From a virus, in the IMG/VR virus record IMGVR_UViG_3300021090_000032, positions 1 to 48,637 of that record: a stretch of DNA of 48,637 bases. One strand, written 5' to 3'. The translations under genes and the position numbers were made by a program. Positions 14,443-23,520 of this stretch are shown here, piece after piece. The notes under the pieces are model-generated. The model was given only the letters and a program-made list of their open reading frames with translations, was not told the DNA's origin and did not search any database. The first letter of the stretch is position 1. Each line of letters begins with the position of its first letter.

Positions 14443-15583
14443 GTCCTTTATACGATGGGCAGCTTTAACGTCGATATCAGCAGTAGTAGCCGATCGAGTC
14501 TATCTCGACAAGTTCTACTACAAGCTATATCCCAACCTCTATGTCATGCTCATCGCCGAGTCGGGACTAAGAAAAGGATTTGCGGCTGCGCTAGCGAAGA
14601 CACTAGTTACTCTTATAGACAATACGAGAGTAATCTCCGGGAGAAACTCTATTGAAGCAATTATAAAGGATCTATCAACGACAGTCACTAAACCTAAAAG
14701 AGCGCCTCTTACCAAAGCGCACGGCTTCATAGTCTCTGGAGAACTATCCACCACTATCATCGATAATCCCATCGCTTTTACAATTCTTACTGATCTTCAT
14801 GATGGTCACTATCACACAGAGGGATGGAAGAATACGTTGAAATCTTCGGGCGTAGAGAGCTTGAAGGATATCTCAGTCACTTTGTTCGGCGCGGTCAATC
14901 CTCCTCTCTTCAAAGCAATGATTACTAAGAAGGATGTGACGGGAGGTTTTATAGCACGTACAGTTATAGTCGAAGAGACGGAACGCGCATGTAAGAACCC
15001 CCTAACTCATGCTCCAAAGAAGATGCTTGATATAGGAGAACTTCTCAAACACCTTAAGACTCTCTCCTCAGTCGAAGGTCAATTCCACTTTGCTCCCGGC
15101 GCCGATGACTATTTTGATAAGTGGTATGATGAATGGAAACCAGAGAAGATGCAGGATGAGACGGGTACGGCGAATCGTATCCACGATCAGATACTTAAAG
15201 TATCAATGAATCTTTCTCTCGCTGAGGGAACTGATCTTCTTATTAAGATATCACATATCGATGCGGCGATGGTACTTCTATCCAAGGCTGTTCAAACCGC
15301 TGGAGGAATAGGTAAGGGTCAGGGGCTAACAGACTTCGGACCGAAGATTAAGTTAGTTCTTGATGAGATCTCGAAGGCAGAGGGGCATAAAGTAAAGCGG
15401 TCGACGCTATTACGTAAATACTGGTCCGACATTACTGCTCCAGAACTCGATGTTATTATAGTTACGATGGAACAGTCGAAGGCTATAAGTGTCAAGAAAA
15501 TAGCGGAGGGAAAAGATGAAGTATACTCTGCCACCCCCATACTCCTGGCTGATCTAGCAGTTTTTCAAAGGCCATTTTCATGA
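14390..15583 (+). CDS. DUF3987-like primase/helicase-type ATPase
   Basis: The start is uncertain. TTG 14390 has AAAGGA at short spacing (5 nt) and gives SWIDEVMEATAEAETPRSF, a family-like N-terminus; TTG 14342, GTG 14408 and ATG 14411 are in frame. The gene overlaps the polymerase end by about 50 nt. The core reads RVYLDKFYYKLYPNLYVML, then a Walker A-like ESGLRKGFA, IVSGELST, and LFGAVNPPLF. This matches DUF3987-type proteins linked to phage primase/helicase functions. The Lys of Walker A is followed by Gly, not Ser/Thr, so nucleotide binding may be altered. Probably works with the polymerase. Confidence 0.65.
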   Translation: MSWIDEVMEATAEAETPRSFIRWAALTSISAVVADRVYLDKFYYKLYPNLYVMLIAESGLRKGFAAALAKTLVTLIDNTRVISGRNSIEAIIKDLSTTVTKPKRAPLTKAHGFIVSGELSTTIIDNPIAFTILTDLHDGHYHTEGWKNTLKSSGVESLKDISVTLFGAVNPPLFKAMITKKDVTGGFIARTVIVEETERACKNPLTHAPKKMLDIGELLKHLKTLSSVEGQFHFAPGADDYFDKWYDEWKPEKMQDETGTANRIHDQILKVSMNLSLAEGTDLLIKISHIDAAMVLLSKAVQTAGGIGKGQGLTDFGPKIKLVLDEISKAEGHKVKRSTLLRKYWSDITAPELDVIIVTMEQSKAISVKKIAEGKDEVYSATPILLADLAVFQRPFS

Positions 15584-15717
15584 TCTTGAGAAGTATACGA
15601 TGGATTCTAGCTAGACTTGGAATAGTAATGGCTATCGGCTTTCATAACACTCGTTGCTATATTCAATTCTACATGAAGAGATGGACGCTGGCGATAGGAC
15701 TGTGGAGGATTAAGTAA
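15580..15717 (+). CDS. Small basic membrane-associated protein, 45 aa
   Basis: ATG 15580 overlaps the previous stop (ATGA). The peptide has a hydrophobic/basic N-terminal half (LRSIRWILARLGIVMAIGF) and a second hydrophobic/basic half ending KRWTLAIGLWRIK. It may lie along the membrane. The following gene starts at the next base after its stop. Not recognised. Confidence 0.5.
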   Translation: MILRSIRWILARLGIVMAIGFHNTRCYIQFYMKRWTLAIGLWRIK

Positions 15718-16083
15718 GTGGCCGACCTAAACTGCCCCGCCTGTAGAAAGGAAGTAAAGACTCTACGTGTCCAATATGAGTGTGAGAATGGTCATACTTG
15801 GGGAGAGACTATAGATAGAAAAGTAACAGACTCTCCAACTAGTCAGACCTCCTCTACAACCAAAAGAAGAATGATGCCCTTTGGTAAGTATGGACCGAGC
15901 AAGGGGGATCATAGAGCTATAGAGGATTTACCACTCGACTATATATCGTGGTGCCTCGAAAATATGGACAATCTTCGAGATGACTTAAGGGAAGAGCTTC
16001 AAAATCAGATAGACCTCAAGTCAGGCAAAGGAGTAGTTAGACAAGAAGTAAAGAGAGAAGGAACAAAATTTACGTTTAAGTAA
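15718..16083 (+). CDS. Zinc ribbon + DUF3820-like protein, 121 aa
   Basis: GTG 15718 directly follows the preceding stop. The N-terminus has CPACRKEV with a later CENGH (zinc ribbon). After a Ser/Thr linker comes MPFGKYGPSKGDHRAIEDLPLDY in two parts, the MPFGKYKG...DLP..Y..W signature of DUF3820. That domain occurs in many phage replication modules with no proven role. This is the last rightward gene; its stop is 4 nt from the end of the oppositely oriented gene. Confidence 0.65.
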   Translation: MADLNCPACRKEVKTLRVQYECENGHTWGETIDRKVTDSPTSQTSSTTKRRMMPFGKYGPSKGDHRAIEDLPLDYISWCLENMDNLRDDLREELQNQIDLKSGKGVVRQEVKREGTKFTFK

Positions 16084-16087
16084 GCAG

Positions 16088-16567
16088 TTAGAATCTCCTC
16101 GTTACCCCTCTAGCTCCCAGTCGGTTTACTCCTTCTCCTCCCATTCCGGTATACCCTCCACCGGAGAATCGAGGGGGCAATCTCCTCATACTTCCAGCAA
16201 TACCTCCGGGACTGACTGGAGGACGTCGAATAGCCCTTGCGATACTATCTCCCATTTGACCTCCCATTGGAGATCCTCCGCCCATATCCACTTCCTTCCC
16301 CAACATATCTCCACCCATCATATCCCCACCCATCATGTCAACCTTAGGTGGAGGCGGTGGAGCACCGAATCTATCTATTCCTTGACCGGGAGTAGGAAGG
16401 TTGGAAAAGTCAGGCGACATGCCCTCCTGCATACCTGACATATCCACGTTATTCATCGTACCCCAATCAACGGGTTCAGGCTTCCTCATGCCTCTCGCCA
16501 TAGGCATTCTTCGATCCCTCATGTCACCACCATCGAATCCAAACATTTTTGCTTCCTTCCTGTTCAT
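16088..16567 (-). CDS. Met/Gly/Pro-rich low-complexity protein, 159 aa
   Basis: Last gene of the leftward late operon. Its N-terminus is charged, the middle has PPPPP and repeated GGDMMGGDMLG units, and the end is Gly/Arg-rich. Probably disordered and perhaps packaged in the virion with the giant protein upstream. Its start codon lies in palindrome copy 2. No family recognised. Confidence 0.55.
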   Translation of the reverse strand: MNRKEAKMFGFDGGDMRDRRMPMARGMRKPEPVDWGTMNNVDMSGMQEGMSPDFSNLPTPGQGIDRFGAPPPPPKVDMMGGDMMGGDMLGKEVDMGGGSPMGGQMGDSIARAIRRPPVSPGGIAGSMRRLPPRFSGGGYTGMGGEGVNRLGARGVTRRF

Positions 16568-16576
16568 ACTCTGAAC
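16559..16576 (-). repeat. Dispersed palindrome copy 2 (reverse orientation)
   Basis: Read on the minus strand: GTTCA GAGTA TGAACAGG. It spans the junction of the two last late genes, and its TGAACAGG half forms the start of the 16088-16567 gene (ATGAACAGG). It is the only copy whose AGG extension faces left. Confidence 0.75.
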
Positions 16577-16577
16577 A

Positions 16578-19500
16578 CTATTGATCCAGCTCTTCCCTTA
16601 GCCGACGTGCGATTGGATATCCAGCAATCGGAATTTGTTGTGCTCCCCATCTAGTTGTATTTCTTCCGGGAGTCTCTTGCCATTCAACGTCTTCGGGCAA
16701 TCTATTGACATCCTTGATAAGCGATCCAACCCCCTCAGCAATGTTACCAGCAACGGGACCAGAGAGTGCCTTAGTACCAACTTCTATAGGACTACCACTA
16801 GCTCCAAGAATCCTCTCAATTGCCATTTGGAATACACCAATACCACCCCACATAGATACATTCTGAAGTGATCGCTTGAGTGGATGAGTCCACGGAATAC
16901 GCTTATTACGTAGAATATGATACCACTGAACTTCCTCATCCCAAAGATTTTCGTCTCCGGTAGCTGATCCAATAACCTGATCCATGTCTAAGTCTTCATC
17001 GGATACCTTCTGTCGGATAATCTCTCTCAGTCCCTCTCTAATAGGAAAGAGAACTTCCGAGAATCCTGTAATGGCTACGGGAGCGACGGTGAGTAGACGA
17101 GCGAGAGGACGTATATTTCCCTGCCGAGCTTGGGTAAAGATATCTCTAACGAATAGAGAATGACGATACATGAATCTCGTATATTGCGTAGCAAGCTTAC
17201 CAGATGTAGATGACGTCCATCCTGGCAGTTCCATTGCTCCTGAGCGGAAGAGAGCTTTATCCGACAACTCCTTTCCAACCTTCAGAGCGAAGTCTGGATC
17301 AATATCGATGGCCTTCTGGAGATCGGCGAGGTTATTAATGTCAAAGCCTAATCCCTTTATATCCTTAAGAGCTCCTTTGCTTCCCCAACCACCTTTCATT
17401 GCATCGCCGACCATGAGTTTACCTACTGTATTTGCATGAATTCTGGTCCAGCGATCGATGGTAGGAATACCCCACATAAACTTCTGTAGAGCACGTGAGG
17501 GGATACCTTCTCTAGCCCCATAAGCACCAGCTACGAGTTCTTGTGTGATATCTGGTACTAGAGCGCGGCTTCGAATTGCGTCATATATTTCATCGGGAGC
17601 ATTTTTCACTACCGCTTTAAGAGCACGAAGTGACCTACCAAGTCCGCCATAGAGAGCTGTATTTGTCGCTTGTACTGGCTGATAGAATGCCGCGAATCCT
17701 AGGTCGCTCAGAGCTTGAACGTGGCGAGCATGACCAGAGAAGCGTTCAAATCCTCCAGGATGTTCTCGGCCCATGACGCGTCGAATATTCATCTGGAGCC
17801 ACTCAGCTGTAGCTTTATCCGTCACATGCTTCTTAGCGAAGCTACGTAGAACTTCTAGACGCTTACCAAAGTTTTGGACTTCGGAGATACGTCGATAAGC
17901 TGAGAGGAAGTACTCATCCAATACATCGAGATCTCGACGATAGTCAGCACGCTTCGACAGTCGCGCCTTTTCGAGACTTGATTCTCTCATGTTCCAGTTC
18001 TTGTCCATATGAAGATTCTGGACAAGATTATCGTCCCATCCTTCAGCAAACTTATGGGGAAAATAAGTCTGACGTTTTCTATCTGCAGCCTTTCTTACTC
18101 CTGCTGATATAGCATCACTCCATGTTTGATCTAGCATAGCTCTGTAGTTGATAGCTGCCGATCGAACGTTTACTGGCGTCTTTTCATCGATGACCTTCTT
18201 TCCATCGAGTATATCAATAACCATCCTCTGTTCTGGCTTAGCGAGACTCTTCTTAATTCTCCAAGAATCTGCAATGTTCTTCATTGCAGGAGTCTCGGCA
18301 TCATCAATATACTTAGTAAACTGCTTCTTTAGCCAAGGATGTACTGACTCGAAGTTTTCGATGACAGGCATAACTGCCCTACGCCATCGAGAGAGACCCT
18401 CTGCTTCAGGACCCCCCTCTTTCGGCGTTCCCTCCAACATAGCCTTAAGCTTATCTGGAGGTATGCCAGCTTCTTCAGCCAGCTTAATCATCTTTCTTTC
18501 TTCTCGTGCCCTATTCCACTCAGCACGAGCGATGGCCCTTTCCTTAGACGTAGTAGTCTTTTCTCCAAACTTCGCCGTCATAAACTCAGCGAAGGTCTGG
18601 CCCTTTTTAGGTGGAGGTGCTCCTTCGAGGGCGCCGGTGGGGAGAGGAGGGGTAGGCTTAATTGTTTCAGAACGAGGTTCCTTCAATCCTCCAGCTTCTC
18701 TAGCTAGTCCAACTTGTTCTCCAGCTTCTATAGGAGGAGTAGACTCTAGCCCTGCCTCCTTTACGATATCCTCGATGGGGACTTCCCCAGGAATCATTTC
18801 TCCCTTAGTACGTTCGATGTAGTTGGCTGTATCCTTGATAGCTTGTTGTTCTTGAGTAAAAGGACCGGCTTTGCCGACCTCTATCCTCATCGCAGGATTT
18901 TCAGCATTTGCGTTTACATTACTAATGAGTCTCTCGTGAGCTAGCTTAATTTCGTCTGGAGCTACATTCCTCCAGTCTGGGCCAAAAGTCTGCTCTGCCT
19001 TTGCTTCAAAATTATCTAGGTCAATAAGATCCTTTGGAGATAGAGAACCAGCTCCACCCAGCTCCGGCGGGGCTTCAGTATCAATAACATTTTCTGGGGT
19101 CGATCTCATTTTCATGAGAGAGCCAGGGGGCTTAGCGTCTTCGGCAATATTCCAGACCCTAGATGTAGGACTCTCAGATGGAGGTTCTTTTATGAGCAAT
19201 TCAATTTTTGCGAGTTCTTCTGGACTTATAGGAGCCTGCCCTTTATCGAACCTCGTAACGATTTCTGGTTCAATCGTGCCCGCAGTAACTTCCAGAGGAC
19301 CAGCCCCGCCCGGGTTGCCAGGCATCTGACCCGGCTGAACGGCTGGCTGAACGCCTTGAACGCCTCGCTGAACGGGAACTACCCCCTCGATCGGTGGATT
19401 GTCCTCGGGGGGTATCACTGAACGCGGTTGAACGGCACCTAGCGGCCGGCCCAAATCGTCTACATTTTCCTGACTTATCTTTATATCTAATTGTCTTTGA

Positions 19501-20819
19501 GCTTCGTAGACAGCTGCCTGTTCTTTAGTAACCCAAGTTTTAGTCTCAGGATCAAGAACCATATCAGGAGGAATCATCTTCTGAGGAACTTGACCAACAG
19601 TTCCTTCAGGTGTAGGAAAGTCCTCTACTATTCCAAGCTCGTCTGTAGGGACTGCAGGAGTCCCCTCGGCTCCGACACGCTTGATCCCTAGTTCTTCGAA
19701 GAGAGCGTCTGCATCTACCTCCTCAGTAGCATCAAAAGTCTCACGTTGAAGCTTAGCCCTTTGAGCTTTATTTACCCACTCATTAGGAAGATAAGTATCC
19801 TGCGGCGTAGGCTGTCCATACTTCGCCGCTTCGATCTGGCCAGCGTCAAATACTTCTTTAGGAATATCAACGTAGGATCCTTCCCCTTCGTATGAACCTG
19901 CTCTACTCTCATTAGTAGTAAAGTAGTTTCCTTCTCCGCTCCTGTATACGCGGACGTATCCTTCTGGAACTTGAGGTCCTTCAGGGACCATCCTCGATAC
20001 AGGAGTAGGTATGTCTGTATAACCTAATCCTCTTGCAGTATCCTCTACGTAAGGAGCCACATCCTCTATAGAAGGAAGCACACTAGGATTAAGTTCTTTC
20101 GAGACGGAACCTCCAATACCTTTCCACCCATGAGCACCAATTAGAGCTGACATAGCAGCTTCAGCGGCAGCAGGGCCATACTTACCCTCTGTAACATCCT
20201 TAATTGCCGCTGCACCCATATCGAGAGAGAAAGCACGACTAATTATCGGAGCAAGTGCCGGCTCTGCTGCGATGATGGCGGCGATAGCTATGTTAGTAGG
20301 ATCTCCAGCAAATTCTCCGACCACTCGTCCAGCACCAGCCAGAGCAGCCGGACCTTTTCTTGCTTCTATCTGCTGCTGGAATCTCTGCTCACTCTCTTGA
20401 GCCTCATCTGGATTGATAGAGGAGACACTAGGAAGTCCTCTCGGACCCTCATGATCCTCTACCGGAAACATCTCCCCTAGATTTGGCTCTGGCATCACGC
20501 GCCGAGCAATGGCTTCTGCCCCCTGTCTGATCCCGAAAGGAAGGCTTGATACAAATCCGGCACCAAGTTCTCCGGCCTTTCTTTGAAGTACGTCTCCAGG
20601 GTGCTTTTCACTTATAGCGAATTTACCGATATCAGTATCAGCAGCAGTCCTAAGCGCCGGTCCAATATCATCAGCGAAACGTCCAGTAGGAGGCGAGACT
20701 TCCATTTCTTTCTTAGCTCTCAAATCCGCGAGCATACTCTCCAGCTCTTCACGGGTCTGAGGGACGTAAGGAAGATCGAAGGAGTTACCTGACAGTTTAT
20801 CGAACCACGGAAAAGACAT
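16578..20819 (-). CDS. Giant internal virion protein, large-polyvalent-protein type, 1413 aa
   Basis: ATG 20819 is coupled to the upstream stop as TAATG. The N-terminal part (about 1-240) has Ala/Gly-rich helices. Near residues 285-345 VRVYRSGEGNYFTT, GSYVDIPKEVF and a following helix resemble ART-like or polyvalent-protein toxin folds. Residues 400-520 are a Pro/Gln-rich linker with VQP repeats. The C-terminal 600 residues are helical, with hydrophobic segments (PVQATNTALYGGLGRSL, LLTVAPVAITGFSEVLFPI). Size, position after tail genes and composition fit an ejected internal protein that enters the host with the DNA. Enzyme activity is unproven; catalytic residues could not be assigned. Confidence 0.7.
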   Translation of the reverse strand: MSFPWFDKLSGNSFDLPYVPQTREELESMLADLRAKKEMEVSPPTGRFADDIGPALRTAADTDIGKFAISEKHPGDVLQRKAGELGAGFVSSLPFGIRQGAEAIARRVMPEPNLGEMFPVEDHEGPRGLPSVSSINPDEAQESEQRFQQQIEARKGPAALAGAGRVVGEFAGDPTNIAIAAIIAAEPALAPIISRAFSLDMGAAAIKDVTEGKYGPAAAEAAMSALIGAHGWKGIGGSVSKELNPSVLPSIEDVAPYVEDTARGLGYTDIPTPVSRMVPEGPQVPEGYVRVYRSGEGNYFTTNESRAGSYEGEGSYVDIPKEVFDAGQIEAAKYGQPTPQDTYLPNEWVNKAQRAKLQRETFDATEEVDADALFEELGIKRVGAEGTPAVPTDELGIVEDFPTPEGTVGQVPQKMIPPDMVLDPETKTWVTKEQAAVYEAQRQLDIKISQENVDDLGRPLGAVQPRSVIPPEDNPPIEGVVPVQRGVQGVQPAVQPGQMPGNPGGAGPLEVTAGTIEPEIVTRFDKGQAPISPEELAKIELLIKEPPSESPTSRVWNIAEDAKPPGSLMKMRSTPENVIDTEAPPELGGAGSLSPKDLIDLDNFEAKAEQTFGPDWRNVAPDEIKLAHERLISNVNANAENPAMRIEVGKAGPFTQEQQAIKDTANYIERTKGEMIPGEVPIEDIVKEAGLESTPPIEAGEQVGLAREAGGLKEPRSETIKPTPPLPTGALEGAPPPKKGQTFAEFMTAKFGEKTTTSKERAIARAEWNRAREERKMIKLAEEAGIPPDKLKAMLEGTPKEGGPEAEGLSRWRRAVMPVIENFESVHPWLKKQFTKYIDDAETPAMKNIADSWRIKKSLAKPEQRMVIDILDGKKVIDEKTPVNVRSAAINYRAMLDQTWSDAISAGVRKAADRKRQTYFPHKFAEGWDDNLVQNLHMDKNWNMRESSLEKARLSKRADYRRDLDVLDEYFLSAYRRISEVQNFGKRLEVLRSFAKKHVTDKATAEWLQMNIRRVMGREHPGGFERFSGHARHVQALSDLGFAAFYQPVQATNTALYGGLGRSLRALKAVVKNAPDEIYDAIRSRALVPDITQELVAGAYGAREGIPSRALQKFMWGIPTIDRWTRIHANTVGKLMVGDAMKGGWGSKGALKDIKGLGFDINNLADLQKAIDIDPDFALKVGKELSDKALFRSGAMELPGWTSSTSGKLATQYTRFMYRHSLFVRDIFTQARQGNIRPLARLLTVAPVAITGFSEVLFPIREGLREIIRQKVSDEDLDMDQVIGSATGDENLWDEEVQWYHILRNKRIPWTHPLKRSLQNVSMWGGIGVFQMAIERILGASGSPIEVGTKALSGPVAGNIAEGVGSLIKDVNRLPEDVEWQETPGRNTTRWGAQQIPIAGYPIARRLREELDQ
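19336..19433 (+). repeat. Cluster of six TGAACG half-sites
   Basis: TGAAC occurs at 19336, 19348, 19357, 19369, 19419 and 19429, each followed by G. On the minus strand these encode the VQ residues of the Pro/Gln-rich linker in the giant protein. They resemble half of the dispersed palindrome but are followed by CG or GG-type bases, not AGG. Confidence 0.5.
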
Positions 20820-21859
20820 TACGGAAGCTCCTGTCTTAGTGGATCATACTCGTCAACATCGTCCTCATTCTCGCTGATTCCGAGATTCTTCTTGGCTCTT
20901 GTTTTAGCATCCTCCAAAAAGGCGCGGAAACGGGCAGCATCAGGAGGAGAAAGCTTAAGTCCCGGTCTAGGAACGACTACACTCTTGTTTCTTGGATCTC
21001 TAATAAACCACTTTGATGCATCAGGATATTCTGCCATCATCTCTCCAATAGAGTCCATGACAGCCTGACGATAATGAGGAGGAAGAGGCTTTCCATCTGC
21101 CTCACCCTTCTTATTTAGAGCTCCGACTCTTGAAGCATAGGCACCTGCTGACGTCTTCCTCGCACCTGCCTCGATAGCTCTGATGCGATTAGCTTCATCT
21201 GCTAACTTTTCCAGTTCTTTATTGTGACGACCAGTCTCCTTCCGTCTAGCACCATCCTCCGTCAGAGCGTCCATACGATCTTCATGACGGAGATCCTCCG
21301 CTTCTCTCCTCTGTTCAATAGCCGACCGCTGTGCTTCAATTCTACCCTGAGTCCCTTCATAACCCATGACGTCAGCTTCCCTCTTACGTCGGGTCTCTGA
21401 GATATCTTGTCCGAACTTACCCACTTCACCTATAGCCTTACCCTCTCCCTCCCAATCTTCCATCGCTCTCCGACGAGGACCTTCAAGAATACCAGAGGTT
21501 ACACGTCCTCCTGCCTGTGGATCTCCAATACCAGATAGAAAGCCAGCTAGACCAGCTAGAATTTGTCTTCCTGTAGATGGCTCTGTATCCTCTCTATTGG
21601 GACGGCGAGCCATCCAGTCCTTATACTGCTGAAAGACATTAGCTGTCTCGGGTGATTCTGTTCCACTGAACTGAGGAGCTTGCACTACATCGGAAGCTTC
21701 CTCTTCCTCAGCAAACAAATCAGGAACATCATCCATCTGAGCATCGAGTTCAGCCTGTTGAAGTCGACGTCTTCGCTCCTCCTCAGTCTCGTATCCAGTT
21801 GGAGTCATACTGGTGGGTTCATCCATCATACCCCAAACATCGTTTCCCCAGCCACTCAT
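20819..21859 (-). CDS. Hypothetical virion-associated protein, 346 aa
   Basis: ATG 21859 (MSGWGNDVWGMMDEP) shares its A with the upstream stop (TAATG); an extension to 21919 would lie in the upstream gene. An acidic N-terminal third with QQAELDAQMDD is followed by a small hydrophobic GRQILAGLAGFLSGIG, then a long charged coiled coil (RIEAQRSAIEQRREAEDL) and a folded C-terminus. Likely an internal or ejection protein accompanying the giant protein downstream. Confidence 0.6.
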   Translation of the reverse strand: MSGWGNDVWGMMDEPTSMTPTGYETEEERRRRLQQAELDAQMDDVPDLFAEEEEASDVVQAPQFSGTESPETANVFQQYKDWMARRPNREDTEPSTGRQILAGLAGFLSGIGDPQAGGRVTSGILEGPRRRAMEDWEGEGKAIGEVGKFGQDISETRRKREADVMGYEGTQGRIEAQRSAIEQRREAEDLRHEDRMDALTEDGARRKETGRHNKELEKLADEANRIRAIEAGARKTSAGAYASRVGALNKKGEADGKPLPPHYRQAVMDSIGEMMAEYPDASKWFIRDPRNKSVVVPRPGLKLSPPDAARFRAFLEDAKTRAKKNLGISENEDDVDEYDPLRQELP

Positions 21860-22854
21860 TACTTCCTCCCTGCATAGGCTGCTGCAACGTTTCCAGCAGA
21901 TGATGCTAGCTGTCCCCAAATAGGATTAGCCTGTTGTGGTGGAGTAGCTGGCCACCTTGTTCCAGCATAACCACCATATGCACTCAGCTCAGGCTGGACA
22001 TAAGACATCTCTCCGCCTGTCTCACGAGCGAGACCAGTATATCTATCAATCAGACCCAGTCTCATCATGAGGTCACGATCTCTAGAACTCGACCGAGATG
22101 CAGCAGCTTGACGATTCATGTCAGCAATACGTTGGGTAATGGAATCGACTTCCTTCTGTCCACCCTGCATCTGACCGAGTTCATCCCTCGCAACTCCAGC
22201 ACCTTGTTCGCTGCCCCACCGCTTACCCTCACGGACGGAAGATGCAAGGGATGTTTCAGCACCTAGTTGAGCTTCACCCATCGCTCTGGAACGATCCCTC
22301 GCCATCTGAGAGCCGGCTTCAGTATAGCCTGGACCATATCCACCTTGTACAGTTCGACCGCGGTTAAGCTCATCTCTCATACCACCATAGAACTCGGGAA
22401 TGCCAGAGGTGGAGCGAGCGCGGAAGTCTGCCATTTCCTCTGGAGACCATCCACCAGTCTCAGCAAAATTCTTGAAGTTACCCCATCCCCAACCAGCATT
22501 CTTCTGCTCAGGAGAACGCCATCCAGTATCAGCAATATCCTTCCACCAGGCTTTGGAAGAGTCAAACTCTCCACCATATCCAGGGGTTCCTCCACCTCCT
22601 CCATCTTCTCCTATAGAGTTATAGATACTCTGCAACTCCCCCATACCCCAGTCCTGAGCGGGTTGCCAGATATTGGCGGCTCGATCTCCATATCCCTTGA
22701 ACCTATCGCCTACGTCTCCATAGGTGCCCTGGGCCCAAGAACCTCTCTCCCTCTCTTTTGCCTCATCCTTCTTTTTAGCCTTATTCCCAGAGATAGCTCC
22801 ATAAGCCGCAGTAGCAGCCGAGATTGCTGCCGGAATGATAACAGGCCAAGCCAT
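21859..22854 (-). CDS. Hypothetical virion-associated protein, 331 aa
   Basis: ATG 22854 (MAWPVIIPAAISAATAAYG) has GGAG 7 nt upstream and lies just after the preceding stop; a start at 22869 would overlap that gene. The N-terminal hydrophobic AAISAATAAYGAISGNKAKKK resembles the start of podovirus internal/ejection proteins. The rest is Gly/Trp-rich with a helical stretch (QKEVDSITQRIADMNRQAA). Probably an ejection protein, the first of three consecutive internal proteins. Confidence 0.6.
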   Translation of the reverse strand: MAWPVIIPAAISAATAAYGAISGNKAKKKDEAKERERGSWAQGTYGDVGDRFKGYGDRAANIWQPAQDWGMGELQSIYNSIGEDGGGGGTPGYGGEFDSSKAWWKDIADTGWRSPEQKNAGWGWGNFKNFAETGGWSPEEMADFRARSTSGIPEFYGGMRDELNRGRTVQGGYGPGYTEAGSQMARDRSRAMGEAQLGAETSLASSVREGKRWGSEQGAGVARDELGQMQGGQKEVDSITQRIADMNRQAAASRSSSRDRDLMMRLGLIDRYTGLARETGGEMSYVQPELSAYGGYAGTRWPATPPQQANPIWGQLASSAGNVAAAYAGRK

Positions 22855-22858
22855 TTTC

Positions 22859-23146
22859 TTACTCCACAAAAGAGAAAGGTATACGAGGTGTACCGTAAAC
22901 TTCTCGGTGTAATGTATTACACCTGTCCAAAGTTCGGAGATACCATACTTTTCTGGGAGCAGTATTTGGTATCATCTGATCTACTCTACAAATAGTTGGT
23001 CTCTTCTCATAGATGCTACAAGTGTTATCGCTGTTCAAATTCCTACAGACGCCATTTCCATCTACCTCAAGTCCTTCCCGAGAGGCTTTAGGAATGCGTC
23101 CTACAGCACGACAACATGCTCCGCATCGAGAGCAAGGAAAAATCAC
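22859..23146 (-). CDS. CxxCxxCC-family (YkgJ-like) metal-binding protein, 95 aa
   Basis: GTG 23146 overlaps the endolysin stop (GTGA). The N-terminus CSRCGACC and the later CRNLNSDNTCSIYEKRPTIC, split over two segments, are the signature of the CxxCxxCC (UPF0153) family thought to bind zinc or iron. In bacteria the family is widespread and functionally obscure. Finding it between the endolysin and the internal virion genes is unusual. Confidence 0.75.
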   Translation of the reverse strand: MIFPCSRCGACCRAVGRIPKASREGLEVDGNGVCRNLNSDNTCSIYEKRPTICRVDQMIPNTAPRKVWYLRTLDRCNTLHREVYGTPRIPFSFVE

Positions 23147-23520
23147 TTAAGCTCTCCAAGAGAGAGATGATTCGAGTCATTGAACTCATTTCCGAAGTTT
23201 AGGTCCTTGTGAAGAACATGAGCCATCTCGTCCAAGTCTCTCCAAATCGGGTGAGAGCCAGAGGATACATAGATGCCATTTATGTAAACGATAACGTCAA
23301 CAGCTAGACCCTTAGGATGGAAGCCCTTAGGATGATGAACTCGATCGATACCATGACGTCGTTCACCTGTTTCATCATCAATGTAGATTCGCTTTGAGTG
23401 AACTGTCCATTCATCTATAACAATCTCCACTTTGCCATAGGTCCATAGACGATTATTTACTTGGACCAAAAGTTCGGAGACGAGTCGAGTAAAGAGGATA
23501 CGAAGATCGCGGAGCGTCAC
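23143..23520 (-). CDS. Endolysin candidate, peptidase M15-like
   Basis: GTG 23520 overlaps the upstream stop (GTGA); 125 aa. The zinc site is visible: HPKGLAVD gives H68 and D75 (H-x2-G-x-A-x-D of M15 peptidases) and NDSNHLSL gives H118. The length fits minimal phage L-alanyl-D-glutamate or DD-peptidases. It would cut peptidoglycan cross-bridges at lysis or entry. There is no signal peptide, so a holin would be needed; candidates lie at 38736-40740. Confidence 0.65.
   Translation of the reverse strand: MTLRDLRILFTRLVSELLVQVNNRLWTYGKVEIVIDEWTVHSKRIYIDDETGERRHGIDRVHHPKGFHPKGLAVDVIVYINGIYVSSGSHPIWRDLDEMAHVLHKDLNFGNEFNDSNHLSLGELK

Noticed and set aside
18148-18822. 224-codon rightward ORF inside the giant protein gene
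   Set aside because: Antisense shadow; Ser/Phe-rich, no ribosome site, and the leftward frame is continuous and coupled to its neighbours.
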